From contig DPGF01000097.1 of the NCBI GenBank assembly GCA_003522105.1, positions 3,082 to 11,007 on the forward strand: DNA of 7,926 nt, written 5' to 3'. The notes below the pieces were generated by a model, which ran no database searches, had not been told where the DNA came from, and was given only the letters and a program-made list of their open reading frames with translations. The position numbers and the translations under genes are program-made. Below are positions 7,589-7,926 of this stretch, piece after piece. The stretch's first letter is position 1, and every line of letters starts with the position of its first letter. The stretch is from Oscillibacter sp. (lineage in GTDB: Bacteria > Bacillota > Clostridia > Oscillospirales > Oscillospiraceae).

Positions 7589-7926
7589 ATGAACGAAAAG
7601 TTTTCCAAGCTTGGCTTCTATCCTTCCGACATTCTGCTGCCCAAGAATGTCGATATGAGCAAGTGGGCGGTCGTCGCATGCGACCAGTTCACTTCTGAGC
7701 CCGAGTACTGGGAGCGTGTGGAGAAGACCGTCGGCGACGCGCCTTCCACCCTGCGCCTCATCCTGCCCGAGGCCAACCTGAAGGCCCCCAACGTCGACGA
7801 GTTCATCGCCGACATCAACGCCTCGATGAGCAAGTACCTCGAAGAGGGCATCTTCGAGACGCTCAAGGACTCCCTCATCTACATCGAGCGCGGCCAGAGC
7901 GACGGTAAGATCCGTCACGGCCTCAT
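7589..7926 (+). CDS. DUF1015 family protein (N-terminal 112 residues, cut by window edge)
   Basis: The first 112 codons match the start of the DUF1015 family: FYPSDILLPKNVDMSKW then AVVACDQFTSEPEYW (about 27-41), and VGDAPSTLRLILPE (48-61). The family spans bacteria and archaea, full-length members are around 400 residues, and the biochemical function is not established; no activity is proposed here. The ATG at 7589 has GGAGG 7 bases upstream and a strong promoter behind it. Codon choice is strongly biased in this fragment: all 9 lysines are AAG, 9 of 11 glutamates GAG, and most Ile, Phe, Asp and Asn codons end in C. This is unlike the more mixed neighbours and fits high expression. The gene is divergent from the MATE gene and there is no sign of functional linkage. 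Confidence 0.9.
   Translation, partial: MNEKFSKLGFYPSDILLPKNVDMSKWAVVACDQFTSEPEYWERVEKTVGDAPSTLRLILPEANLKAPNVDEFIADINASMSKYLEEGIFETLKDSLIYIERGQSDGKIRHGL

Noticed and set aside
1..7926. A new defence or mobile system involving AddAB, DUF378, MATE and DUF1015
   Set aside because: The genes are on separate transcripts with their own promoters and terminators, belong to common housekeeping families, and show no integrase, toxin, repeat array or att-like sites.

Overview
The window reads as an ordinary chromosomal segment from a GC-rich (about 60% by eye) low-G+C-lineage Firmicute, most likely a Clostridia member of the Oscillospiraceae or Christensenellaceae type. The reasons are an AddAB-type rather than RecBCD-type recombination nuclease, an AddA with the TYTRAAASELRGKI form of helicase motif Ia, Gram-positive-style Shine-Dalgarno sequences (GGAGG, AGGTGAT), likely GTG/TTG starts, and DUF378 and DUF1015 proteins. 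The lineage is inferred from sequence style only.

Layout: positions 1-5622 hold the addBA operon on the minus strand. addB is complete and addA runs off the left edge after 748 codons; the two overlap by 8 bases. A 102-bp spacer separates addB from a divergent plus-strand gene for a small DUF378 membrane protein (5725-5943). That gene converges on a minus-strand MATE-family efflux transporter gene (5976-7367), and the two share one compact, perfectly symmetric bidirectional terminator. A 221-bp spacer with two back-to-back promoters then leads into a plus-strand DUF1015 gene (7589 onward) cut by the right edge.

Function: AddA and AddB together form the helicase-nuclease that processes double-strand DNA ends for RecA-dependent repair. 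The visible motifs indicate an active enzyme: AddA Walker A, DEYQD and GDVKQ motifs, and in AddB a Walker A, a PD-(D/E)XK nuclease site and four Fe-S cysteines. The other three genes are independent transcription units with no evident link to AddAB.

The most notable signal is an internal block of addA (about 1020-1980) whose arginine codon use and GCGC density differ sharply from both flanks while the reading frame and motifs stay intact. It looks like a segment swapped in by homologous recombination from a diverged relative. I found no RNA gene, CRISPR array, insertion sequence or candidate new multi-gene system.
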